DNA of 64,000 nucleotides. It comes from Streptomyces griseofuscus. Its GTDB lineage: Bacteria > Actinomycetota > Actinomycetes > Streptomycetales > Streptomycetaceae. The position numbers were made by a program, and so were the translations under genes. The notes below the pieces were generated by a model. That model saw only the letters and a program-made list of their open reading frames with translations. It did no database searches and had not been told where the DNA came from. This document shows, one piece after another, positions 50,860 through 58,841 of this stretch; position 1 is the stretch's first letter, and each line of letters begins with the position of its first letter. Location of the stretch: positions 4,650,001 through 4,714,000 of the forward strand of contig NZ_CP051006.1 of the NCBI RefSeq assembly GCF_014673495.1. The letters are read 5' to 3'.

Positions 50860-51693
50860 ATGGATCCTCTGCCGAGCCCCGCCACCCAGGCCGGCCGGGA
50901 CGGACTCGCCGCGCTGCTCGCCAACCCCACCGCCGCGGTGATCGGCCTGGACTTCGACGGCACCCTCGCCCCCATCGTCGACGACCCCGAGCAGGCCCGT
51001 GCCCACCCCGCCGCCGTCGCCGCGCTCACCGCCCTCGCCCCCAAGGTCGCCCATGTCGCCGTGATCACCGGCCGGCCCGCCGGTGTCGCGGTCCGCTACG
51101 GCGGCTTCGCCGGTGTCCCCGGCCTCGACCACCTCACCGTCCTCGGCCACTACGGCGCCGAACGCTGGGACGCCACCACCGGCACCGTCACCGCTCCCGC
51201 CCCGCACCCCGGCGTCGCCGCCGTCCGCGCCGAGCTGCCGGGCCTGCTGGACCGGGTCGGCGCCTGGCAGGGCACCTGGATCGAGGAGAAGGGGCGCGCC
51301 GTCGCCGTACACACGCGCCGCGCGCAGGACCCGCAGGCCGCGTACGAGGCCCTGCGCGCCCCCCTCGCCGAACTCGCCGCCCGCCACGGGCTGATCGTCG
51401 AACCCGGCCGGATGGTCCTCGAACTGCGCCCGCCCGGCATGGACAAGGGCGTCGCCCTCGGCGAGTACCTCCGCGAGACCGGCGCCGGGTCCGTCCTCTA
51501 CGCCGGCGACGACCTCGGCGACCTCCCCGCCTACGCCGCCGTCGACAAGCTCCGCTCCGAGGGCACCCCGGGGCTCCTCGTGTGCAGCGGCAGCACGGAG
51601 GTCTCCGAACTGGCCGAGCGGGCGGACCTGGTGGTCGACGGCCCCGAGGGCGTCGTCGGACTCCTCACCGCGCTGGCGGCTCAGCTGGACTGA
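50860..51693 (+). CDS. otsB: Trehalose-6-phosphate phosphatase
   Basis: The 277-aa HAD-superfamily phosphatase has nucleophile motif AVIGLDFDGTLAPIVDDPEQA, Ser/Thr motif VAVITGRPAGVAV, HYGAERWD, and motif III/IV ETGAGSVLYAGDDLGDLPAYAAVDKLRSEG. It dephosphorylates trehalose-6-P made by OtsA. The 3' end overlaps the convergent otsA 3' end by 13 nt. Together OtsA-OtsB make trehalose for stress and spore protection. Confidence 0.94.
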   Translation: MDPLPSPATQAGRDGLAALLANPTAAVIGLDFDGTLAPIVDDPEQARAHPAAVAALTALAPKVAHVAVITGRPAGVAVRYGGFAGVPGLDHLTVLGHYGAERWDATTGTVTAPAPHPGVAAVRAELPGLLDRVGAWQGTWIEEKGRAVAVHTRRAQDPQAAYEALRAPLAELAARHGLIVEPGRMVLELRPPGMDKGVALGEYLRETGAGSVLYAGDDLGDLPAYAAVDKLRSEGTPGLLVCSGSTEVSELAERADLVVDGPEGVVGLLTALAAQLD

Positions 51694-53108
51694 TCGTCCA
51701 GGGCGTGCAGCTGGTCCAGGAACCACCGGGCCGGCGGCAGCGCCGTGCCCGCCGCGGCCAGCCGCTTCGAGCGCTCGGCCCGCTCCTCGGCCGGCATGGT
51801 CAGCGCCGTGTGCAGGGTCTCGGCCGTGCCCGTGATGTCGTACGGATTGACCGTGAGCGCGTCCTCGCCCATCTCCTCGTGCGCCCCCGCCTCCCGGGAG
51901 AGCACCAGCGCACAGCCCTCGTCGGAGACGACCGGCACCTCCTTGGCGACCAGGTTCATGCCGTCCCGGATCGGGTTGACCAGCGCCACGTCGGCCAGCC
52001 GGTACGCGGCCAGGGAACGGGCGAAGTCGTCCTTCACATGCAGCACCACCGGGATCCAACCCGGCGTCCCATAGGCCGAGTTGATCTCCTCGGCGACCCG
52101 CTGCACCTCCGCCGTGTACTCCCGGTACACGGCGAGGTCCTGCCGGGAGGGGTACGCGAACGCGACGTGTACGACCTTCTCCCGCCACTCGGGGTGCTCG
52201 TCCAGCAGCTGCCGGTACGCCAGCAGCCCGCGCACGATGTTCTTGGACAGCTCGGTGCGGTCGACCCGGACGATGGTCCGGCGGCCCTCGCCGATCTCCG
52301 CCCGCAGCGCCGCCATCCGCTCGGCCACGTCCGGCCGGTGGGACCGCTCGCGCAGGAAGTCGGCGTCCGCGCCCAGGCCGTGCACCCCGATCCGGGTACC
52401 GGCGGGGATCCCGGGCCCCAGCACCGCGTGGCAGCACTCGGTGAACGCGTCCGCCCAGCGCCGGGTCAGGAACGCGGCCCGGTCCGCGCCGAGGATCCCG
52501 GTCAGCAGCTCCGCCGCGATGTCGTCCGGCAGCAGCCGGAAGTACTCGGCCGGCGCCCACGGCGTGTGCGAGAAGTGGCCGATGCGCAGATCGGGCCGCA
52601 GCCTGCGGAGCATCCGCGGGGCGAGCGCCAGGTGGTAGTCCTGGATCAGCACCGCCGCGCCCTCGCCCGCCTCCTCGGCCAGCGCCTTCGCGAACGCCCG
52701 GTTGTACGCCTCGTACGCGGCCCACTGCCGCCGGAACTCCGCGTCGAAGACGGGCTCCAGCGGGGTCTGGTAGAGCATGTGGTGCACGAACCAGAGCACC
52801 GAGTTGGCGATCCCGTTGTACGCGGCGGCGAAGACCTCCGGGTCGATGTCCAGCATCCGCACCCGCTGCCCGCCGGTGTCCGCCTCCGGCAGCAGTCCGC
52901 CCTCGGCGCGGCGCACGGCCGCCCGGTCGCCGTCGCCGAGCGCGGCGCACACCCAGACCGCGTTCGTCTCCGGGCCGATCGCCGACAGACCCGAGACCAG
53001 CCCGCCGCCGCCCCGCTTGGCGCGCAGCGAACCGTCCTCGCCCGTCTCGTACGAAACCGGGCCGCGATTGGACGCGACCAGCACCTCAGCACCGTGCGTG
53101 GAAGACAT
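51681..53108 (-). CDS. otsA: Alpha,alpha-trehalose-phosphate synthase
   Basis: The 475-aa GT20 enzyme begins VLVASNRGPVSYETGEDGSLRAKRGGGGLVSGLSAIG, with the GGG donor loop, and has ALIQDYHLALAPRMLRRLRPDLRIGHFSHTPWAPAEYFRLLP and GMNLVAKEVPVV, with sugar-nucleotide binding residues in VRVDRTELSKNIVRGLLAY. It transfers glucose to glucose-6-P to give trehalose-6-P. The start at 53108 has a TAGGTT -10 box 7 nt upstream. It converges on otsB. Confidence 0.95.
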   Translation of the reverse strand: MSSTHGAEVLVASNRGPVSYETGEDGSLRAKRGGGGLVSGLSAIGPETNAVWVCAALGDGDRAAVRRAEGGLLPEADTGGQRVRMLDIDPEVFAAAYNGIANSVLWFVHHMLYQTPLEPVFDAEFRRQWAAYEAYNRAFAKALAEEAGEGAAVLIQDYHLALAPRMLRRLRPDLRIGHFSHTPWAPAEYFRLLPDDIAAELLTGILGADRAAFLTRRWADAFTECCHAVLGPGIPAGTRIGVHGLGADADFLRERSHRPDVAERMAALRAEIGEGRRTIVRVDRTELSKNIVRGLLAYRQLLDEHPEWREKVVHVAFAYPSRQDLAVYREYTAEVQRVAEEINSAYGTPGWIPVVLHVKDDFARSLAAYRLADVALVNPIRDGMNLVAKEVPVVSDEGCALVLSREAGAHEEMGEDALTVNPYDITGTAETLHTALTMPAEERAERSKRLAAAGTALPPARWFLDQLHALDDQSS

Positions 53109-53115
53109 GGTCCAG

Positions 53116-53121
53116 AACCTA
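53116..53121 (-). promoter_or_regulatory. -10 box of a probable leaderless otsA transcript
   Basis: On the minus strand TAGGTT is followed by CTGGACC and the otsA ATG, so a transcript would begin at or near the start codon. Confidence 0.55.
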
Positions 53122-53191
53122 GCCCGGCCCGGAAACCCTCAAACCCACGGATCGCTCCGGAACACCGTCGCAGCGGGCCGTACCTGCGCTT

Positions 53192-54136
53192 TCACGCCAC
53201 CCGGCGCCGGGCGTACTCCGCGATCTCGGTCATCGGCGGCCGCTCCTCGGTGTCCACCGCGTAGGTACGCGGCTCGAAGCCGGAGACCCCCCGCTCGAAC
53301 TGGGTGAGCGCGGGGCGCACCAGATGGCCGCGGGCCAGCCGCAGCTGGGCCGTGCGGTAGATGGCCGCCGCCATCCGGCCGAGCGCCTGCCCGTCCTGGT
53401 GCCGGTGCTTGCGCACCCCGACGTCCACCTGGGCCAGCGCGTCCAGGCCCACCAGATGCAGCGCGTCCACCAGCATGCCCAGCTCGACCCCGTACCCGAC
53501 CGGGAACGGCAGCTGTTCGAGCAGCGAGCGCCGGGCCGCGTACTCCCCGCCCAGCGGCTGCACGAAGCCCGCCAGCTGCGGCCAGTGCATGTTCAGCAGC
53601 GGGCGCGCCATCAGCTCGGTGACCCGGCCGCCCTGCCCCGCCGTACCGGCGAGCGGACGGTCGTACATCGCCTTGACCAGCTGGACGTCCGGCTCGGTGA
53701 GCAGCGGGCCGACGATGCCGAGGACGAAGTCGGAGGAGAACTCCCGCAGGTCCGCGTCGATGAAGCAGATGATGTCCCCGGTGGCCACGAGCAGCGAGCG
53801 CCACAGCACCTCGCCCTTGCCCCGCACCGCGGGTATCCGGGGCAGGATCGCGTCCCGGTGCACCACCCGCGCGCCCGCCGCGGCGGCGACCTCGGAGGTG
53901 CGGTCGGTGGAGCCGGAGTCGATCACCAGGACCTCGTCGACGAGCGGCACCCGCTCCATCAGATCCCGCCGGATCACCGCGACGATCTCGCCGACGGTCT
54001 CCTCCTCGTCGAGCGCGGGCAGCACCACGCTGATGGTCTGGCCGGTGCGCCCCTTCGCCGCCAGGACCTGGTGCGCCGGCCGATCGCGCACGGACCAGGA
54101 GCGGTTGCCCATCCAGCGCTCGACTTCTTCCAGCAC
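53192..54136 (-). CDS. gpgS: Glucosyl-3-phosphoglycerate synthase
   Basis: The 314-aa GT-A (GT81) glucosyltransferase has TISVVLPALDEEETVGEIVAVIRRDLMERVPLVDEVLVIDSGSTDRTSEVA and the metal-binding motif GDIICFIDADLREF, followed by YDRPLAGTAGQGGRVTELMARPLLNMHWPQLAGFVQPLGGEYAARR, and an HRHQDGQALGRMA helix. It makes glucosyl-3-phosphoglycerate, precursor of glucosylglycerate or of methylglucose lipopolysaccharide-like glycans. It follows otsA on the same strand with an 83-nt gap on its 3' side, consistent with a compatible-solute locus. Confidence 0.92.
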   Translation of the reverse strand: MLEEVERWMGNRSWSVRDRPAHQVLAAKGRTGQTISVVLPALDEEETVGEIVAVIRRDLMERVPLVDEVLVIDSGSTDRTSEVAAAAGARVVHRDAILPRIPAVRGKGEVLWRSLLVATGDIICFIDADLREFSSDFVLGIVGPLLTEPDVQLVKAMYDRPLAGTAGQGGRVTELMARPLLNMHWPQLAGFVQPLGGEYAARRSLLEQLPFPVGYGVELGMLVDALHLVGLDALAQVDVGVRKHRHQDGQALGRMAAAIYRTAQLRLARGHLVRPALTQFERGVSGFEPRTYAVDTEERPPMTEIAEYARRRVA

Positions 54137-54299
54137 GGTCCCCGGCTCCTCACGCTCGTCTCGCGGCTCGTCTCGCGGTACGGACGACTATCTCAACTCT
54201 CCAGGCCTTCGGTTACAGTCTTGAGCAACGCCGATGACCATCGCATGTCGGGGGTCGCGCGCGGACACACCGCAGTACTGCGGACACAATCGAATACCG

Positions 54300-54441
54300 C
54301 TCATCCAGAGGGGCAGAGGGACACGGCCCGATGAAGCCCCGGCAACCCTCCAGTCGGTTCTCGTTCTCATCACAGCGAGGCTCCCGGCTAGGGAAGGTGC
54401 CAAATCCGTCTCACGGCGAAGTGCGTCGTGAGGAAGATGAG
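54300..54441 (+). ncRNA. SAM-I (S-box) riboswitch upstream of thrC
   Basis: Conserved S-box elements are clear. P1 CTCATC (54300-54305) pairs with GATGAG (54436-54441). The P2 and kink-turn region is GAGGGGCAGAGGGAC, followed by GGCCCGATGAAGCCC and CGGCAACCCTCC. The P3/J3-4 region has GGTGCCAAATCC at 54396-54407, and a P4 hairpin (TCTCACGGC...GTCGTGAGG) follows. The SD-like GGAGAAAGGG begins at the P1 3' end (54441), so SAM binding probably hides the ribosome-binding site. SAM-IV was considered, but the P4 after the AAATCC core fits SAM-I. Confidence 0.88.
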
Positions 54442-54461
54442 GAGAAAGGGCCTCGCCTCCC

Positions 54462-55745
54462 ATGGCTGTGCAGACAGTTGCCACCTCCGGTACCTCCACC
54501 GTCGATCTCGGCCCCGCCGCCGCCCTCAGCTGTCGCGAATGCGGCCACCGCGTCCCGCTCGGTCCGGTCTTCGCCTGCGAGGAATGCTTCGGCCCGCTGG
54601 AGATCGCCTACGACTTCTCCGCCTACGACACCGAAGAGCTGCGCAAGCGGATCGAGGACGGCCCCGCCAACATCTGGCGCTACGCCCCGCTGCTGCCGGT
54701 CCCGGCCGATGTCGCGGACAAGCCGAACATCAACCCCGGCTGGACCAAGCTGGTCAAGGCCGACAACCTGGCCCGCGAGCTCGGCGTCACCGGCGGTCTG
54801 TACGTCAAGGACGACTCCGGCAACCCGACCCACTCCTTCAAGGACCGGGTCGTCGCCCAGGCCCTGGAGGCGGCCCGCGCCTTCGGCTTCACCACCCTGT
54901 CCTGCTCCTCCACCGGCAACCTGGCCGGCGCCGTCGGCGCCGCCGCCGCCCGCGCCGGGCTGCGCTCCTGCGTGTTCATCCCGCACGACCTGGAGCAGGG
55001 CAAGGTCGTCATGGCCGCGGTCTACGGCGGCGAGCTGGTCGGCATCGAGGGCAACTACGACGATGTGAACCGCTTCTGCTCCGAGCTGATCGGCGACCCG
55101 GCCGGCGAGGGCTGGGGCTTCGTCAACGTGAATCTGCGGCCGTACTACGCCGAGGGCTCCAAGACCCTGGCGTACGAGATCTGCGAGCAGCTCGGCTGGC
55201 GGCTGCCGGACCAGATCGTGGTCCCGATCGCCTCCGGCTCCCAGCTCACCAAGATCGACAAGGGCCTCCGGGAGCTGATCGAGCTCGGTCTGGTCGAGGA
55301 CCGGCCGTACAAGATCTTCGGTGCCCAGGCCGAGGGCTGCTCGCCGGTGTCGACGGCCTACAAGGCGGGCCACGACGTGGTACGGCCCCAGAAGCCGAAC
55401 ACCATCGCCAAGTCCCTCGCCATCGGCAACCCGGCCGACGGTCCCTATGTCCTGGACATCGCCCGGCGCACCGGCGGCGCGGTGGAGGACGTGACGGACG
55501 AGCAGGTGGTGGCCGCGATCAAGCTGCTGGCGCGCACCGAGGGCATCTTCGCCGAGACGGCCGGCGGCGTGACCGTCGGCGTCACGCGGAAGCTGATCGA
55601 GAGCGGGGCGCTCGACCCGGCGAAGACCACCGTCGTCCTCAACACCGGCGACGGTCTCAAGACCCTCGACGCGGTGGCCGGCACCGGCCTGACCGCCACC
55701 ATCCGCCCGAACCTGGACTCCTTCCGAGAGGCTGGCCTCGCATGA
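54462..55745 (+). CDS. thrC: Threonine synthase
   Basis: The 427-aa PLP enzyme has an N-terminal zinc-ribbon-like segment (LSCRECGHRVPLGPVFACEECFGPLEIAYDF; two Cys pairs), the PLP-lysine motif DDSGNPTHSFKDRVVAQAL, the phosphate-binding SSTGNLAGAVGAAAA and IASGSQLTKI. It converts O-phosphohomoserine to threonine. Its riboswitch responds to SAM, tying Thr synthesis to the Met/SAM branch that competes for the same intermediate. It is followed with ATGA overlap by a MoaD/ThiS-like gene. Confidence 0.95.
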   Translation: MAVQTVATSGTSTVDLGPAAALSCRECGHRVPLGPVFACEECFGPLEIAYDFSAYDTEELRKRIEDGPANIWRYAPLLPVPADVADKPNINPGWTKLVKADNLARELGVTGGLYVKDDSGNPTHSFKDRVVAQALEAARAFGFTTLSCSSTGNLAGAVGAAAARAGLRSCVFIPHDLEQGKVVMAAVYGGELVGIEGNYDDVNRFCSELIGDPAGEGWGFVNVNLRPYYAEGSKTLAYEICEQLGWRLPDQIVVPIASGSQLTKIDKGLRELIELGLVEDRPYKIFGAQAEGCSPVSTAYKAGHDVVRPQKPNTIAKSLAIGNPADGPYVLDIARRTGGAVEDVTDEQVVAAIKLLARTEGIFAETAGGVTVGVTRKLIESGALDPAKTTVVLNTGDGLKTLDAVAGTGLTATIRPNLDSFREAGLA

Positions 55746-56020
55746 GCGTGACCGTTCGCATCCCCACCATCCTGCGCACCTACACCGGTGGACAGGCCGA
55801 GGTCGCCGCCGAGGGCACCACCCTCGGCGAGGTCATCGAGGACCTGGAGAAGAACCACACCGGCATCGCCGCCCGCGTCCTGGACGACCAGGGCAAGCTG
55901 CGCCGGTTCGTGAACGTCTACGTCAACGACGACGACGTCCGTTTCGAGCAGGGCCTTCAGACCTCCACCCCGGACGGCGCGGGGGTCTCCATCATCCCGG
56001 CGGTGGCCGGCGGCTGCTGA
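55742..56020 (+). CDS. MoaD/ThiS-family ubiquitin-like protein ending in Gly-Gly-Cys
   Basis: The 92-aa beta-grasp protein begins SVTVRIPTILRTYTGGQAEVAAEGTTLGEVIEDLEKNHTGIAARVLDDQGKLRRFVNVYVNDDDVRF and ends GVSIIPAVAGGC. Sulfur carriers of this group (CysO, MoaD, ThiS) end in Gly-Gly, which becomes a thiocarboxylate. Here one extra Cys follows, so the protein would need trimming or mimics a CysO-Cys adduct. It is coupled to thrC by overlap. A cysteine-synthesis role like CysO of mycobacteria is possible; no JAMM protease or CysM lies adjacent. Confidence 0.88.
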   Translation: MSVTVRIPTILRTYTGGQAEVAAEGTTLGEVIEDLEKNHTGIAARVLDDQGKLRRFVNVYVNDDDVRFEQGLQTSTPDGAGVSIIPAVAGGC

Positions 56021-56072
56021 CCGAATGATCGATCATTACCTTAGGTAATGACGGTCACCGAAAGTACATCGG

Positions 56073-56107
56073 ATTGCCCTCTCCGTGAGAGAAGCGGAGG
56101 GGGCAAT
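56073..56107 (+). terminator. Hairpin after the thrC-moaD unit
   Basis: ATTGCCCTCTCCG (56073-56085) and CGGAGGGGGCAAT (56095-56107) pair with one wobble, 9-nt loop, followed by TCTGTGTG. A dyad CATTACC-TTA-GGTAATG (56034-56050) lies just upstream. The rest of 56021-56463 is comparatively A+T rich and holds no gene; it should be the cspA-type leader and promoter. Confidence 0.75.
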
Positions 56108-56463
56108 TCTGTGTGATTGAGCGCGGTACAGTTGGGGAACGCGCCCTCCGATGATCGAGGGTAAGCCCTCGATTCCCTTCCGCGAGCCCGATAAGAAGTA
56201 GCCAAAATACACGGCCTTTCCGCGGCTTTTGCGTCTTTTACGGGGCCCGACTTGCCCTGAATTCGGGTGAATTCTCCCCACATTCCGGATCGTTCGCGTC
56301 CAGAATTCTCGTCCAATTGACCTGTTGCAGACGGCAGTTGGACAGATACATTCAGCCGCGGTCGACGCGTTCCGGCGCACGCCCCCGATGCAATGGGGGC
56401 GAGGTCTGACCCGGGTCCGCGAAGTGTGGATCTGTGCAAGGGCCAGTAATAGGGGAGTTAGGC

Positions 56464-56667
56464 ATGGCTCAGGGCACCGTCAAGTGGTTCAACGCGGAGA
56501 AGGGGTACGGCTTCATCGCGGTCGACGGTGGTGCGGACGTCTTCGTCCATTACAGCGCCATTCAGATGGACGGCTACCGCACCCTGGAGGAGGGCCAGCG
56601 AGTCGAGTTCGAGATCTCGCAGGGCCAGAAGGGTCCGCAGGCCGACATGGTTCGCGTCGCCGTCTGA
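56464..56667 (+). CDS. Cold-shock domain protein (CspA family)
   Basis: The 67-aa OB-fold protein has MAQGTVKWFNAEKGYGFIAVDGGADVFVHYSAI, with RNP1 (KGYGFI) and RNP2 (VFVHY) aromatic nucleic-acid-binding motifs, and ends GPQADMVRV. It binds single-stranded RNA/DNA and acts as an RNA chaperone. It has a long A+T-richer 5' region (56110-56460), as expected for cold-shock leaders. GGGGAG precedes the ATG by 9-10 nt. Confidence 0.95.
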   Translation: MAQGTVKWFNAEKGYGFIAVDGGADVFVHYSAIQMDGYRTLEEGQRVEFEISQGQKGPQADMVRVAV

Positions 56668-56680
56668 ACGTTTCTCCACC

Positions 56681-56716
56681 GAAGGGCCCGCACCTCGCAC
56701 AGGGTGCGGGCCCTTC
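56681..56716 (+). terminator. Terminator after the cold-shock gene
   Basis: A perfect 14-bp stem (GAAGGGCCCGCACC, 56681-56694; GGTGCGGGCCCTTC, 56703-56716) with an 8-nt loop. Confidence 0.9.
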
Positions 56717-56798
56717 GGCGTGCCCGGGGCCGGGTGCCCGCGCGTGTTCGCCCCCGGCCGACCCGGCCGCCGAGGTGGGTCCGAGGAGGGCCGAGGCG

Positions 56799-56825
56799 CT
56801 TGCACTCGGGCATGCCGAGTGCTAA
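56799..56825. promoter_or_regulatory. CIRCE element 1 (HrcA operator)
   Basis: CTTGCACTC (56799-56807), nine-nt spacer, GAGTGCTAA (56817-56825). The right arm is a perfect CIRCE half-site and the left arm matches 7 of 9 of TTAGCACTC. It lies upstream of groEL2. Confidence 0.85.
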
Positions 56826-56834
56826 TCATTGGCG

Positions 56835-56861
56835 TTAGCACTCTGAAGGTGAGAGTGACAA
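56835..56861. promoter_or_regulatory. CIRCE element 2 (HrcA operator), in tandem
   Basis: TTAGCACTC (56835-56843, perfect), nine-nt spacer, GAGTGACAA (56853-56861; 7 of 9). It starts exactly nine nt after element 1, so four half-sites are evenly spaced. Confidence 0.8.
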
Positions 56862-56987
56862 AGAAGGACCGGGTCGGTGAGGTCCGCAGGCCGTGTGGGG
56901 CAAGGAACCACAGGCCGGCGAACCGTCCGTCGCGGGCGCGGGCGCGGTCCGAAGGAATCACCCCCAGTCCTGGAGGGACCACTTCAC

Positions 56988-58610
56988 ATGGCCAAGATCA
57001 TCGCGTTCGACGAGGAGGCGCGGCGCGGCCTCGAGCGCGGCATGAACCAGCTCGCGGACGCCGTCAAGGTGACGCTCGGCCCCAAGGGTCGCAACGTCGT
57101 CCTCGAGAAGAAGTGGGGCGCCCCCACGATCACCAACGATGGTGTCTCCATCGCCAAGGAGATCGAGCTCGAGGACCCGTACGAGAAGATCGGCGCCGAG
57201 CTGGTCAAGGAAGTCGCCAAGAAGACGGACGACGTCGCCGGTGACGGTACGACCACCGCGACCGTCCTCGCCCAGGCCCTGGTCAAGGAAGGCCTGCGCA
57301 ACGTCGCCGCCGGTGCCAACCCGATGGCCCTGAAGCGCGGTATCGAGAAGGCCGTCGAGGCCGTCTCCGCCGCCCTGCTGGAGCAGGCGAAGGACGTCGA
57401 GACCAAGGAGCAGATCGCCTCCACCGCGTCCATCTCCGCCGCCGACACCCAGATCGGCGAGCTGATCGCCGAGGCGATGGACAAGGTCGGCAAGGAAGGC
57501 GTCATCACCGTCGAGGAGAGCAACACCTTCGGTCTGGAGCTTGAGCTCACCGAGGGCATGCGCTTCGACAAGGGCTACATCTCCGCCTACTTCGCCACCG
57601 ACATGGAGCGCATGGAGGCGTCGCTGGAGGACCCGTACATCCTCATCGCGAACTCCAAGATCGGCTCCGTCAAGGACCTGCTCCCGCTCCTGGAGAAGGT
57701 CATGCAGTCGGGCAAGCCGCTGCTGATCATCGCCGAGGACGTCGAGGGCGAGGCCCTGTCGACCCTGGTCGTCAACAAGATCCGCGGCACCTTCAAGTCC
57801 GTCGCCGTCAAGGCCCCGGGCTTCGGCGACCGCCGCAAGGCCATGCTCGGCGACATCGCCATCCTCACGGGCGGCGAGGTCATCTCCGAGGAGGTCGGCC
57901 TCAAGCTGGAGAACGCGACCCTGGACCTCCTGGGCCGCGCCCGCAAGGTCGTCATCACCAAGGACGAGACCACCATCGTCGACGGTGCCGGCTCCTCGGA
58001 GCAGGTCAACGGCCGGGTGAACCAGATCCGCGCCGAGATCGAGAACAGCGACTCGGACTACGACCGCGAGAAGCTCCAGGAGCGCCTGGCCAAGCTCGCG
58101 GGCGGCGTCGCGGTCATCAAGGCCGGTGCCGCCACCGAGGTGGAGCTCAAGGAGCGCAAGCACCGCATCGAGGACGCCGTGCGCAACGCCAAGGCGGCCG
58201 TCGAGGAGGGCATCGTCGCCGGTGGTGGCGTGGCCCTGCTCCAGGCCTCCCAGGTCTTCGAGAAGCTGGAGCTCGAGGGTGACGAGGCGACCGGCGCCAA
58301 CGCCGTGCGCATCGCCCTGGAGGCCCCGCTGAAGCAGATCGCCGTCAACGCCGGCCTCGAGGGCGGTGTCGTGGTGGAGAAGGTGCGCAACCTGACCCCG
58401 GGCCACGGCCTGAACGCCGCGACCGGTGAGTACGTCGACCTGGTCGCCGAGGGCATCATCGACCCGGCGAAGGTGACCCGTTCCGCGCTCCAGAACGCCG
58501 CCTCCATCGCCGCGCTGTTCCTCACCACCGAGGCCGTCATCGCCGACAAGCCGGAGAAGGCCGCCGCGGCCGCTCCGGGCGGCATGCCGGGCGGTGACAT
58601 GGACTTCTGA
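56988..58610 (+). CDS. groEL2: Chaperonin GroEL2 (60 kDa)
   Basis: The 540-aa chaperonin begins AKIIAFDEEARRGLERGMNQLADAVKVTLGPKGRNVVLEKKWGAPTITNDGVSIAKEIELEDPYEKIGAELVKEVAKKTDDVAGDGTTTATVLAQ, with the ATP-binding GDGTTT, and has KAPGFGDRRKAMLGDIAIL, and GIVAGGGVALL. There is no groES beside it, marking the second, solitary groEL of actinobacteria. It ends GGMPGGDMDF rather than with a GGM repeat or His tail. Tandem CIRCE elements show HrcA control. GGAGGG lies about 10 nt before the ATG. Confidence 0.97.
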   Translation: MAKIIAFDEEARRGLERGMNQLADAVKVTLGPKGRNVVLEKKWGAPTITNDGVSIAKEIELEDPYEKIGAELVKEVAKKTDDVAGDGTTTATVLAQALVKEGLRNVAAGANPMALKRGIEKAVEAVSAALLEQAKDVETKEQIASTASISAADTQIGELIAEAMDKVGKEGVITVEESNTFGLELELTEGMRFDKGYISAYFATDMERMEASLEDPYILIANSKIGSVKDLLPLLEKVMQSGKPLLIIAEDVEGEALSTLVVNKIRGTFKSVAVKAPGFGDRRKAMLGDIAILTGGEVISEEVGLKLENATLDLLGRARKVVITKDETTIVDGAGSSEQVNGRVNQIRAEIENSDSDYDREKLQERLAKLAGGVAVIKAGAATEVELKERKHRIEDAVRNAKAAVEEGIVAGGGVALLQASQVFEKLELEGDEATGANAVRIALEAPLKQIAVNAGLEGGVVVEKVRNLTPGHGLNAATGEYVDLVAEGIIDPAKVTRSALQNAASIAALFLTTEAVIADKPEKAAAAAPGGMPGGDMDF

Positions 58611-58638
58611 TCGACCTCCGGTTGATCAACGTCCTTAC

Positions 58639-58682
58639 CGAGGGCGGCACTTCCTGTCAGGGACAGGAAGTGCCGCCCTCGG
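58639..58682 (+). terminator. Terminator after groEL2
   Basis: A perfect stem of about 20 bp (CGAGGGCGGCACTTCCTGTC, 58639-58658, with GACAGGAAGTGCCGCCCTCG ending 58681) and a short AGG loop, followed by GGCTTTTC. Confidence 0.9.
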
Positions 58683-58771
58683 GCTTTTCCCGGGGGTCCG
58701 TTCTCGCCCGGCGTGTCCGGCGTCACAGACGACCGCTTCCGGGTCCGGGAATGCTGGCCTCTGTACAACGG

Positions 58772-58784
58772 CTTACTTAAGTAG
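58772..58784. promoter_or_regulatory. Operator-like palindrome in the OYE promoter
   Basis: CTTACTTAAGTAG contains the perfect palindrome TACTTAAGTA (58774-58783) within an A+T-rich stretch, 60 nt upstream of the GTG start. Flanking TACAAC copies (about 58763 and 58786) suggest a symmetrical larger site. This is typical of a MarR/HxlR/TetR operator, but no such regulator gene is adjacent. Confidence 0.5.
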
Positions 58785-58841
58785 CTACAACAATGCGCAT
58801 TCACATACCGCTCGGTTAGCAGCCTTCTGAGGAGCCCCCAC

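Noticed and set aside
54300..54441. SAM-IV riboswitch
   Set aside because: The P4 hairpin after the GGTGC-AAATCC core and the P2 kink-turn arrangement fit SAM-I better. A covariance scan would settle it.
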